Below are positions 1-12,700 of a DNA stretch of 64,000 bases, one piece after another. The translations under genes were made by a program, and so were the position numbers. Each line of letters starts with the position of its first letter. The stretch's first letter is position 1. The notes beneath the pieces were generated by a model. The model worked only from the letters and a program-made list of their open reading frames with translations, was not told the origin of the DNA and did not search any database. This DNA is from Triplophysa rosa (lineage: Eukaryota; Chordata; Actinopteri; Cypriniformes; Nemacheilidae), in NCBI RefSeq assembly GCF_024868665.1, contig NC_079900.1, positions 24,005,690-24,069,689 of the forward strand, in the 5' to 3' direction.

Positions 1-708
1 ACTTGCTTGCGTGCTGTGAGAAGATCCGAAGCGCACATAATCATAATCATATCATAAGTCTCAGACAAGTCGAGTATCTTGTCTTAAGTGAATGGACAAA
101 ACAGACAAAAAACAACGCATGTGTACAGTATCAGTGTACTGGATCGGTTTTATTCCTCTTAAAGCGACAGCAGCATATTCCGTCTGTTAAAATTATGATT
201 CATCTTTATTTCATTTGTACATATGCAATGTTATGTTTTATTTGATTACTTTAATCCATTTCTACCTTAAAAGGTATATATATACAGTATCTTATTTTAT
301 TTTCTACTTTGCTCTGTTGTTTTATTAGTGCTGTTACTTGTAGCTTGATTATTTGTTCTTATTTTTATTTGTCAGTAGTCCCTTTTCCCTGAACATAGCA
401 CAAACCGAACCGAAACTGTGGCCCTAAAACCGCGTCACAAACCGAACTGTGAATAATTTGAACCGTTACACCCCTAGAATACACAGAGAATACAATACAA
501 TACATGGTATCATTGTAAAAGGTTTTTCTGAGACTATAGGATATACACAGTATATATAACAGCAGTGTTACTTCATTGTTGTGCAAGCATGATGTGATGG
601 TTTGGTATTGGTCCACCCTTGAGATTGGATGCTGCGAAAACATTTTTTTAATTCAGCGTGGAATAAACGTTCAGTGTCTCGTCTGTGGTTACGCTGCTGG
701 TGGATTTA

Positions 709-1092
709 GGGGCCATTCAGACAGAACGCGTCTCTGCATTTTAAAACGCGAGACACAGCACTCAGATATGGTGTTTTAAAAAGCGCAGCCCAGAACGCGA
801 GGGTCTCGAGACGCGGGTATCCGGATACAGCCACTATGCGCCTCCTCCGCCATGTTACCGTCAAATAAAACCGTTGTCATGCCAACTTGCTACTGTAAAC
901 AGCTCGCAACGCTTGCCGCTCTGAATTCTTCTGATTGGTTCACTGCTTTTGGAACTGACATTGATGAGCAGCGCTGCATTTTTAAAAACTTTTTTAACGG
1001 TCATGCACGTCCGTCAAACACGTGTTTACATAGAAAAACAATGGGAAAGTAGCGCATTGGAATGGAAAAATGCATTCTGTCTGAATGGCCAC
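709..1092. mobile_element. MITE, PIF/Harbinger-like
   Basis: The ends are inverted copies: ggggccattcagacagaacg at the left and, read on the other strand, gtggccattcagacagaatg at the right. Both sides are flanked by TTA (706-708 and 1093-1095), the usual Harbinger target duplication. No transposase. Confidence 0.6.
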
Positions 1093-1234
1093 TTAGAATG
1101 GTAAAAAAATGCTTAAACAAGGCTCAGTGTTGATGACAGTTTTGGTTTGAATACGTTTGACTTTGAATCTTTGTTTTTGTGTTGCCAAATAGCATTGTTT
1201 TGTTGCCACACTGTTGCTGTAAATAGACCATCTT

Positions 1235-1270
1235 TGTTTTTTTGTTTTGTTTTGTTTTGTTTTGTTTTGT
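1235..1270. repeat. (TTTTG)n microsatellite
   Basis: Six to seven near-perfect copies of TTTTG. Confidence 0.9.
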
Positions 1271-1434
1271 CTATTAAGACTAAGCAGCTCAGTGTCCTAA
1301 GCACACAAAGGATTAAATTGATGTGCGGTCTGGATGAGTGAGAACACCGCTGCTACACACAAGGGATTACTAATATATCGTCATCCAGCCGGTATATAAC
1401 ACATTAGGTTATAATCTTGTGTTTGTGTGTCCAG

Positions 1435-1565
1435 GAGTGTCTGCTGGAGACGCGGATCTCTCTCTGAGTGTCCTGCTGCTCTCGTCTCTGGCTGTGCTGC
1501 TGGCCCTCGTCGTGTTGCTGCTCAACTGTGTTTCCTGCTGCAAAGAGCAAGAGATCAACTTTAAG
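1435..1565 (+). CDS. lmtk2: lmtk2 exon: transmembrane segment
   Basis: Follows acceptor tgtgtccag and ends before gtgaag. Encodes a roughly 22-residue hydrophobic helix starting [19 protein letters not shown], then [14 protein letters not shown], the juxtamembrane Cys cluster typical of LMTK2. Enters in phase 2. Confidence 0.95.
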
Positions 1566-4500
1566 GTGAAGTTTATACGTTCTATAATTTAAGAGCATTT
1601 CTTCATTGCGTGTAGTATCCGAAATCTCATTTCTACTGTATATGTTGTATAGGAGTTTGAAGACCACTTTGAGGATGAGGTTGATTTCACACCCCCAGCG
1701 GAGGACACGCCCTCTATGCAGTCACCTGCAGAGGTTTACACTCTGGCTGTTCCACCCGTTCCCCTCCCTGGACCCCCTCACCTCCAGCTGCCCCGTATGG
1801 CAGGTCAGAAACATCACAGCTGCATCCCGTCGCTCACTGTATAAAAATAAATCTGCTCGTCTCTTGTTGCTCTAACTATGCTAAAACTGACTGGGTCACA
1901 AGCACCTGGGAAAGGTGCTAAATACATGTAAGGAAATGCAATCAAAACGCATAATGGTGCATAGTAAAGCAGCTTTTCCCATACAATGCATTTACTTGGG
2001 CGGCCCGCCCAGGTATATTTATGGCCGCCCAAGTATATTTGGCGTCAAAATGTTTTTTATCCATCCGTGCTAATGACTGTATCTGTGATCGAATAAACAG
2101 CGCTTACGCGTCTTCTCTACTTCCTGACTTGTTTGGTGTGAGTCACAGCATGTGAGCGAAGCGTTAATATTTCTCGTGGAGCGGAGAGCGCCTTTCTGAA
2201 ATTCCACTCCGCTCGCTCAATATACGCTCAGTCGCTCGCTCTGCCCTCTTGGTGATTTACTTTTTTGCTGCTGGATTATTGTCCCATGTACACCGCATGA
2301 GCCTGAATAATAGCAAAACGGCAACAGCATGCGCGTCAACTACAAATGTCTCATCCATTTGCGGAGGTGCGCGGGCGACAAGAGGTTTGATACAGGCTCG
2401 TTTCAGTTAAAAAAACATTATAAAATTTATATTTATTTCTCTAAAGACATTGTGTCACTTACCCAATGTAACAATGTTGCTTTTCTGAAATAAAACCTGA
2501 ATAAACCTCCGGCCTCAGCCGACAAATGTGATCTCCGGAGGACGCATGCAGCCTTCGAAGACGCAGCTACTTTGTCCAAGTTTCTAAAAGTAGGCTACAT
2601 TCTAAAATGCTGTAAGGATTGAGGTTTGACGTTTTAAGACCACATTTCTCCTTGTTTTGGTCTATTTTTCTTTAGAGCCTGTTTCTTTTATTAACCCCAG
2701 TAATAATAAAGGTGTCAATAGTGCATTTCATCTTTTGTGCGTTTATTTTGAATGTTGCACTATGGCAGCTATATGTTCACAGAAATAAAGTAACGAAAAT
2801 CAAATATACTTTATCAGTTATTATACAGTTATTTTAGGCACTCTTTAAATAAAAAATGACAAAAAATATTGTCTGTAATGTCACAGAATGTCGGGCTGAA
2901 ACATAACTGCTCTTTTTCAGCCTACTACTTAAACTGAGCCATTTATTCAAGATGTTTATTATAAACTGAAAACAACTAGGCTTACTAGACACATTTTATG
3001 TCGGAGCGGGATTTGGTTTACCGGTGAGCGTGAGCGTAATGTGAGCGGAGCTTTTGCTTCGTCCATGAGCGACTGAGCGAAGCGCACAGTCATTGAGCGA
3101 AATATTGAGACACACCGCTCCGCCTCGCTCGCATGCTCTGGTGTGAGTGGAGCGTGGCCGCGTGCGCGTCCTCTTGCGTGTTCGCATACTCTCTCTCTTT
3201 GGATGAGCTCCATGTGTGTGCGCGAGCCCTCGTCCTCTCATATTTATCTGTCACTTGCATTTAAAATCAAAGAAGCGTTCGTAATACAGCAACACATTGT
3301 GGAGAAAGGGCAAACAGCATATAGCCGCTCTTTAATGTAGATGTACTGTATTGTGATTTTGTCCGATGATGTTGCGTTTATAAATCAGGATTTTAGCAGC
3401 GGTTAAAGTGACTGCTGGTGGCATCCCATTGTAAAAATATGTGACAGATAAGCCAGTAGAAGAAAAACAGATAAGTGCTAACACGACGGGATGACGTCTC
3501 AAATATGCTAATTAGTTTGTGACGTCACCAGCGCCACAAGTCTGTCAAAATTCTATGGGAAACACTGTAAAGATAACACAATTAGATATAATTATTAACA
3601 ATTCAATGTTTTTACTCTATATCTTGTGTTGTGTTTAATTCAATTTGTTTTTTGTTTGTTAAGCAGATGTTGACCCAGGCTTGTATGTTACATCAAGCTT
3701 GTATGGTCATATGTTTTTCGTAAACTTCAATTTTAACATTTCATTTTAATGCTTTTATTTTACCCTGCGTATTAAGCTAGTTAGAAGCTAACGCAGCTTC
3801 GGTTAGCTATACAACAACATATCGAGATAACAACTTTGTGATCAGGTATTACAACTGCCTACTAGATTGTGTCCTAAGCGGACACAATTCACACAGGGGC
3901 TGAATTTTTCATGACACCGGAAGTAAGCGTCGCGTTGGTTCCCTCCACCGAAAGCCTATGCATTTTTCCCATAAACTTTTGGAAGATCGCAAAAAATATC
4001 TATCAAGATAATCTTTACAGATTTACACAATATTTGCTATTTTTGAAGCCGAAATACAACAAGTAAACGTAAACCTGTGGCTTTAAACAGACTACACTAC
4101 GGTCGCTGGATATCAACGTCACCACCACCAAGCCTCCGACAACTTTCTCAAACTTTATTAAAAACGTGTTGCCATGTAAGTAATTACTCCGTGAATGAAT
4201 CCCCAACAATGATTTTAGAAATTTGCGCCCATGTTGCATTATTGGTGAGATTTACTGTATATGCGCGATGGTGTCTAAAGTCCCCGCCAAAGGAAGTAGT
4301 TGCTTTTAGCAACTTGTTTGCAACCGCCTTTTTAAAGACACAAGAAAGGTTTGAAAATCAGAAGTTCAATTCAATTCAATTCAATTTTATTTATATAGCG
4401 CTTTTCACAATGTGCATTGTTCCAAAGCAGCTTTACAGGAGCAAATAAGAAAAACACAGAAAGGTAAAACACAGCACAGTGCATGGTGTTTATAGACCAA

Positions 4501-7500
4501 GCAAGATCATTATAATAAATAATATCTAATAAATAAATGAATAAATAAATAAATGCAGAAGTGGGTTACAACTGGTGTGTTTAATGTCATAGATTAAAAT
4601 GTGAAAATGTTTAGCGGATTTCTTAACCACAGAGCTTATTTTAGCCAATTTACCAAAAACCCCATTAAAAAACTCAGACTTTGTGGCATTAGAACTGGAA
4701 GTGCTAAAATGCTCACTCGCTTCTGGGGTTTGCATACTGAGGTACTCTATATGGCAACATGATGGACGTCAATGTTATGATGTCAATAGCAGTCCAGTTC
4801 TTTATTATAGATCAGTGGCTTCATGAATTTATATGGCTTCAGACATCAGAATTTGTCTTACATGGAGGTGTCCTGTGAAAAAGTCAATGTTTAATTGTAA
4901 AAGACTGTATTGTGCTGTTTGAAGCGACCGATGACTGTGTGGTCTGGCATGTTTTACAGGCAGTAAACACTGCGTCGTATTAAACCAGCTTGAATTGACT
5001 GGCCATAAACGCACGGCGTTGAACAGCCACTGGACAAAGTAGATTTGAGTGCTTTGAAAATGCAAGCATATTTCTAAAGGAAGTGAAGTATTGTACTGAA
5101 ACAAAGGTTTGACTTACGTAACCTCTTTAGGAGTCATAGATTTTCTATGGACATTGTTGTTCCTCTGTATGTTTTGCATTTTTATAAGCAGCACTATATT
5201 CAGACTACAGCTTTACATCGAGTTTCATTTTGTATTTGCTGTTTATTTGCCTTGACTTTTGCATGCATTAATCCAGTCGGATGTTTGCTCTTGCAGACGT
5301 CTCATCGGGTCCTCACGTGGCGCGACACTCTCTCAGCTACATTCAGGAGATCGGGAGCGGCTGGTTTGGAAAGGTAAGTCTGTGTTTCTGTTTCACACCG
5401 AAAGTGCGAAAGCGTACTGATAGACTAATGTGGCAGTCGCTCAATTGCATCGTGTGAAAGCAGAGCCCTGACCTCTCTCTGAAGTGTTTGTTTGGGACAA
5501 ATCTACAATTTCTCCCGAGGATTCATCTGAAAATCGTAGCTATTGTTCTTGTTGGTACTTGCTCTAGTCTCTATGCCGACGGTCGAGGTCCTCAGGGGTC
5601 AGGCTTTGACGTGTATAAGGGAGTGTAATGTGGCACTCCAGCTACCCTTATGCTGTGGGTGTGTGGATGTGTTTACTAAGATTAGGGCTTAAGGGAAAAC
5701 TTGTTTCCTGGTTCTTTTTCCTGCCCGGCTGAGCCACGGGAACATCCTCATCTGAGCCACCTGCTGCGTCGTGTTTAGACCTTGTTTTCCAGGACTTTGT
5801 TTCTGTCTGAAGCACTTTTCAGCATTGGTCAAGTGTAGTGTTCTCTGTTTATCCGATCTGTTTGTCTGTCTGACAGGTTCTGCTCAGTGAGATCTATGCT
5901 GAACCTGGATTCGCCCGAGTGATCGTCAAAGAGCTGAAGGCCAACGCCAGCTCCAAAGAGCAGAATGAGTTCCTTCAGCAGGGAGACCCGTTCAGGTAAA
6001 TACTTGAGTAATGTGACTTGTGATTGGTTATAAAGTTTTATTACAGTAGATTTAAGACATCCCGTAAGCGTATACTTGTCTTTGGAGTCACATAATAGAG
6101 ATTTAAGGCCTGTCCAAATACTGGCACCTCTGATCTTGGCCACTTGAGAGCATGCGCATGCAACACCCATTGAAACACTTGGGGCAAATACAGGAAATAC
6201 CTTGTGTAAGTGGACAAGAGGTCAAGTTGAAAGTGTGGGTATTTGGACAGGGGCTTAGTTTGTGGACTTTATTTTGTTGTCATTGACATCGTTTGTGTCT
6301 TCACAGGGTTCTTCAGCATCCTAATATATTGCAGTGTCTTGGTCAGTGTGTGGAGGCCATCCCTTTCCTACTCGTGTTTGAGAACTGTGAATTGGTGAGA
6401 TCATCAATTTGTGCCATTAGGCTTCTAAAAGCATCAAAAAATCGCCAGAGTGGAGGCCGTGTTTGATGCACTTATTGAACATAACTTCGTCTTTCCCTGA
6501 AAGCTTGGTCTATGTTCACATCAAATTAAAAGGTCCACTTTGACTCTAAATGAACAAAACATTTTGTCATTTGAAAAGTGACGAATCACATATGCACATT
6601 TAGAGAGAAGTACCCCAATGTAGATTACTGAAAGAGCGTTGAATGCAGTGTTTTATTTCCCTATCATTAAACATAAACCTCACTCATCACTGGCCTGAAA
6701 CAAACACTCGCCAGACATCAAATGACATCCTACCAAGCGGCTGAATCGGATCCTGGGATCTTGTTTTTGTTTCACGGCCATGTCCGGCATGTCAAATTTG
6801 TATCATACAAGTCTGATGAAAGCACAGATAACCCCACCACACCTCACTTCTTCGTTTGTTCCTAGAGCTTCAATTAGTGCTGCGTTCGTCATAAGTGATC
6901 GAGTCGCTGTCTGCCCTTTGATTTACTTTCTGTTTTTCTTGATCTATTTCGGGAGCGCCACTTGTGCCTGAGAAGGATACGAGCGGCATAACAGCTTGCA
7001 GTAGGTGGCTCTCCAGTTCCCTCATATCCCAATAAAGCAACAGGATTCTTTTACTAACACCGTCACTCTCACATCTCGCTGCGTTGGTGCATTTTATCAG
7101 CATGCTGCAAACGGTACTGCGAGGAAAAGAGCACTCTAAAAAATGCTGGGTTATTTTCAACTCAGCGTTGGGTCAAAAAGGACGAAGCCAACCGTTGGGT
7201 TGAAATTTAACCCACGGTGGGTTGTTTCAACCCAAAATGATGAGATGGTTTAAACTATTGTTGGGTCCAATATAACGTTTTCAGGATGAACATAAATGCA
7301 GTCGGTCAACTTTTGGTGTCCCTTTAAATTCACATATCAAGAGCTGTAATTCGTTCTAATAATATCACTGGTATCTCTATAATAGATATGTTTGTGTACA
7401 TGCGTGTTGTAACAAGTCGCAAAGTGAAACAAAAACGGCCGTCATCATTATCAGATAAGTTCCTCGCCATGAGAGTCAGGCACGCTAAGCTTACAGATGC

Positions 7501-9657
7501 TTAAAAAGGTGTGTTTTATTTCTTTTCAAACTGTTAAGAAAAGGATGATGAAGCCTGATAGTTCACAGCTGTTGGAGTTTGTGCTGATGTCGACCGTGCT
7601 CGGTAATGAGTTTGTTGTATGCTAATCCCACAACGCTAGCAGGTAGGAACACACTGCACACCTGACCAGTTGTTGGTAACAATGCCTGTGGTCTGTGGAG
7701 TCCTCTGGGCCCGAGCAGGTGGATGGCTTCGAGCCATACCGCCGAGAAGTCTCCAGAGAGCGTGAGCTCACCGCGGCCCGCTGTTGCGTAATGCAGTCTG
7801 GGCCTTTCCTTAGTCTGTGTTACTGCTCGGGTTTCGACCCGAGCCGATCCTCTACGAGTTAAAGCGTAGCTTCATGAGAACCACAGGATAGACAAAGAGA
7901 CATTCTTACAGGAGTAAAAGAGAAGCCTGGATGATTCGATGGCGGCTGTTTGACTTCAGGTTCAGTTTTGATTTTGATGTAAACATTCCAGAACAAGTGC
8001 TCTTTGTGTGTACTATGCATAGGTTTTCCGTATGTACTGTATGGAGTGGACAAAATGCGAAGTATACAACAGACCTTAATACAAAGTCCACACTCCACAT
8101 CTGATGTTACAACCCGTTCTCACTCCCAACTCGGTCAGCGCCCCTCTGCGTCACTTTTGAACGCGCAGGGTACCCCTTTGGTGTCGTTTTTCGACGAGCG
8201 GGGAACTGCGTTGCTGTTAAACTAAATACCCCAGAACCGAGATGCATGCAATTCTTAGCATTTCAGAATTATTTGTGGTTTTAATATTTTGGAGCACCTT
8301 TGCTCAGAAATTTGCGTGCCCTGCACAGCGAAAAACGACGCCAAAGGGGTACCTTGCACGTTAAAAAGTGACGCTGAGGGGCGCTATTTGACGAGTCGGG
8401 AGTGAGAATGTGTTAATCCGAATGAATATCAGTTGTGATTTTTACAATCTTGGTATTATTTAACGCATCAGGCTGACAAAATAAGGAATACTAACAATAA
8501 CAAGAAAAACGCTAGTAGACTTCTGCCCGATTAACCAAAAATATATATCACGTGATTTATGCACAACTTGTGAGTGAAGTACGGTAAAATGCTGCTGCAT
8601 CCGAAAGCCAGAGGGCGCTCTCATGCAGAAACTCCAAATACGCACTGCAGAAGAAGACCATAACACACGTAGTTCTAGGAAATGCCTAAGGACATGTTTT
8701 TATCACCGATCCTCAAGCCTCATCAGGTATTTTTATGATAATAAAGTATATTTATAATGATCATGTTTGATGGGTGTTGCTTTTTCAAATGCACGTTAAG
8801 CGACTCAAACTCGCACTGCTTTTAGATCGAGCAGCATTTCTACTGATCCCAGAGCCGTGCTTCACAGACAAGCTACGCATCAATAAAATAATCGATACCT
8901 TGCATTATCGCAGCCAGCACGGTTTCAGCAGGATTTAGTGGTGACCGCGATTAACCGTGCACATGTCTAAGTAGTATACACTGTGTAGTAAGAAGTAGTC
9001 TAGTGGTCAGCACTAATAAAAGCTTCTCTAATAAAATGCAGTGTCATGCAGGAGGAAGAAATCGCATCGCCATCTAGATTTTGGTTTTTATCGTTCACTT
9101 TATATAAAAAGGCATCGCGTGTCATGTTTCAGTGTAGTAGGTCTTCAGATAGCTGGTGTTCATTGTGTATGACTCGTGACCAATGGTAACCCTGACACAG
9201 TGCATATTAGACAGAAATATAGCTGCGGGGTGCAACTGGAGCTGGTTTACAGAATGCCAGTTGCTCCCGGAGTGAATGACAGTCTCTTCTGTAAGGGCTG
9301 TCTTCAGGGAGAGACCACCAGTGTGTGTGTGTGTGTGTGTGTGGTCATGTTTGTATATCCCGGTGGGGACCTAAACCTGAATACACACCAACACATGGGG
9401 ACTCGTGTCACTGTGGGGACCAAAATTGAGGTCCCCAGGGGCAAAACAGCTAATAAATTGTACAGAACAATATTTTTTACAAATCTAAAAATGCAAAAAG
9501 TGTTCTATGATCTTTAGGTTTAGGGATAGGGTTAGGGATAGGGGATAGAATATACAGTTTGTACAGTATAAAAAACATTACGCCTATGGACTGTCCCCAC
9601 GGGGATAGTGGGGGAGGACTGTCCCCAACGGGATAAGTCACCAGAGAGCTCAACCAA

Positions 9658-9749
<92 letters not shown>

Positions 9750-12700
9750 GGCAAAATATATCTGTAAGATAAAGTGGAATTTAAATGCTGGAAAGACTAA
9801 AGGAAAACTACACAACTTATGTCAAACGTTAAAGCAAAACCCTTCTGATGACAGTGACTCTATTAATGTGTATTGCATGTATGTGATTAAGCATCATTGA
9901 AATAATGTCACTACGAACATGTTTATTATGCATTTCATTTTATTCAGACAAAATATCGTTTTTCTTTTGATTTGGTGGGTGAAATATGACCTGGGTGGGT
10001 TTAATGAGACTGTATAAGTCTTTATTCATATGCTTCCAATAGCTTTTATAAAACAAGAAAATCATTCAAACGTGACAGTTTGTTTAATGAAATTATGATT
10101 CAATTTACTAGTTGCGTCTTTATTTTTAAGCGCTGAAGCACTGATAGGTTGCAGCATCAGGCACACTTACATTTAGTACACATGTGTATAGGAGTCATTG
10201 CAAGGGACAAGGAGTCTGTAATATGGAGGGTAGTTTATCATGTCAAGTTTAACGTGTTTATGAAACGCATCATTTCCCCTTGTACATGTACATAAGTGCA
10301 TTTGCATATCAGATGGCGTGATTTTACTAGAAGTGAATAATGTGTCTGGCAGTAGTTAACTGTAGTGGTTTCTCCAGAGGGAATGCTTTGCCTCGTGTCG
10401 CTAGGAGTCACAGATATCCATATCCTCTGAGACCCAGCTTGAACCTTCCCTCTGAGACTCATGTAATGAAACTCAGTCGTTGAGCGAGTGCTCTTGAAAT
10501 CCTAGGAAAGGTCGAGCAAATCCTCCTACTAATCTTTAACTTTTATGCATATAAGTTACATACATTTTTCTATCCATTTTGTTATTAAACTGTTTTAAAG
10601 CTTTCTTGTAGTTCAGTGATTAGAGCATGGCGTTAGCAACGCCAAGGTCATGGGTTCGGTCCCAAGGATTGCCCATACTCAGAAATAAATGTAGTATAAT
10701 GCAGTTTTCAGACTGCAGTTTTAAAGACTTTTAAAATCTGAACAGATTTTTTTAAACTAGACATCACACACTTGCAGACTTTTTGAACGTTTCAGATAGA
10801 AACACACCAACTGATCAACTCTGCAGACTGGCACAGACTTTCTGCAACAAGTCCAGACTGAAAACCTGGGCAAAATCTGAGCAAAAGTCTTGTAGTGTAT
10901 TTTTGCCTTAATGCCAAATGCATAAATGTAAATGTGTTTTTAATGCACCTTTAACAGAATTGAAAATACACTGCATTATGTCTCCAAATGCATTTTCCCA
11001 TTATTTTCTCTAGGCAGAGCTGTACGATTTTCTGTTTCGAGCAGTTGAATTTACCCAACCCTCCTGTTCAAAGTGGTCTCAAACAGGGACAGCTTGGCTG
11101 TAGTCCTTGGGTCCAGAAACCCAACACAGCCAGCCCTGGTCTGCGTGTCTGACCGCTGCTTTTTTATTTTTAAATTAATGTGACACAGCATATAGCAGTC
11201 TCTATTAAACAGCCTTTCCCTTATTTGGTCGAGTCCCTGGGTTGACAGTAAAGGATCTGTACACCGAGAGAGTACTGCCCCCCTGTGGCCGCCTCCGTAT
11301 GCAAACCGCATCAAAAACTCCATCGCTGTTGTCATCTAAACGCAGTGTGTTTTCTATTATGTGCTTCACACAAGAACATGATAAACATGTTTCACCTGAT
11401 CATGTAGTCTTTATTCTGTTATTCACTGTGGCTTTAACACACGCGTGTGTTTTGTTGTTGTGCAGGGTGATCTGAAGAGTTACGTGTCTCAACACGATTG
11501 GCTGTACAGGAATGGAGAACTCCTGCAGCTGCAGAAAATGGCCTGCGAGATCGCCGCTGGGGTCACCCATATGCACAAACACAACTTCCTGCACAGGTTA
11601 GCCCTCCAAAAAAAAACACTTTTCATTTTCCATGCTGTTCACCGGTGCCATTTGACACTTCATGCAAATAAACAAGGTTAAAGCCGCAGTGCCCACTGCA
11701 GCCTGCACGCGCGAGCGCCTTTGTTCAGCTTTGCTCTCTGCCACTCTTTCGTTTTTCCAAAAAAGGCCACGGGTGTGAGAACGGCAAACTTTCATTCTCA
11801 CCCTTCCAGTCTTATGGAGCTAGGCTGGGTTATGTAGTGTCTTGCCATGCTGAGCTCGCCCGTACCCTCCCGCGCGCTCAGAATATGCCGAAAGGTGTCC
11901 GATTGCACAGCTCCCTTGGATTATGGGGTGCTGGCTGTCCTCCGCCACTGGGATATGATGATTCTGCGGTTTGAGCGTAAGAGGATCCTCGCCGAGCAGG
12001 CGGGGAGGTGGGTGGTATTCCGTGCCTTGATGAAAATTGTTTGGCTCTTGGATTTTCGTTGATTTAATGCGAAATCTTGTTTGCCACTCCCACAATAACC
12101 ATCTGTTTGAGCAAGTTTACACGAGTGTCATTGAAGAAAGGAAATATGGGCATTTCATCAGCTTTGCTTGTGAAAGCCAAATTAACTTTTGTTAGTAGGG
12201 CGGACAGTTTAATATCAGATTTTATTTCATTTTTTGCTTTTATTTGGTTCATATCAGGTATGACAGAAAGTGATAATAACATAAACACAGTAAGATAGTA
12301 TAAATAATCTAGAAGCATATATCAGATTTTTTTTATTACTAACATGTACAAAAATACTCAGTATATCCCTAATTTTCATGGGCGTCACCGAGTATCCTTT
12401 AGTCTAGAGTGCCTTCAATAGATCAAATTTCTGTTGATTTAAAATGTTTAATGCTCAATAATATGGAAAACAGCAATCCTTATGTTATTAAATTGTAATA
12501 AATATGTGAACAGGCTTATACATTTTTCTTCCGCCGGTTTATTTTCGCAGAGCTTTGGTTGTTTCTCTTAAAGTATTCCCACACGCAGCGTCCACACTCG
12601 CAAATTTTCCATGTACGGCCAAAACTTGAGCTCCCCTCCTCTGTGACCCCCAACAGTACTGTATTTGCCCACTTTTGCCAGGGGCTGGGCGCAGGGTCTC

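Larger units (their letters stand above)
1..1434. other. lmtk2 upstream intron sequence
   Basis: No exon is seen before 1435. The stretch holds a Harbinger-like MITE (709-1092) and a TTTTG run (1235-1270). Confidence 0.6.
1804..5296. other. lmtk2 intron with repeats
   Basis: No exon seen. Holds a putative hAT-like insertion (1970-3567) rich in GAGCG/CGCTC motifs and an L2-like tail (4364-4520). The rest is AT-rich without clear structure. Confidence 0.6.
6395..11465. other. large lmtk2 intron
   Basis: Five kilobases inside the kinase-coding part. Contains repeat pieces at 7133-7260, 8110-8414, 9321-9747 and 10604-10695. No exon visible. Confidence 0.6.

Noticed and set aside
9350..9650. CRISPR-like or regulatory array near the GT run
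   Set aside because: Only a few GGGGAC/GTCCCC blocks with no regular spacing.
9477..9900. Protein frames over the (GT)n run
   Set aside because: Simple-repeat translations (Cys-Val or Thr-His) with no other support.
10604..10695. A tRNA gene
   Set aside because: Has A and B boxes but no acceptor stem pairing; a SINE head.
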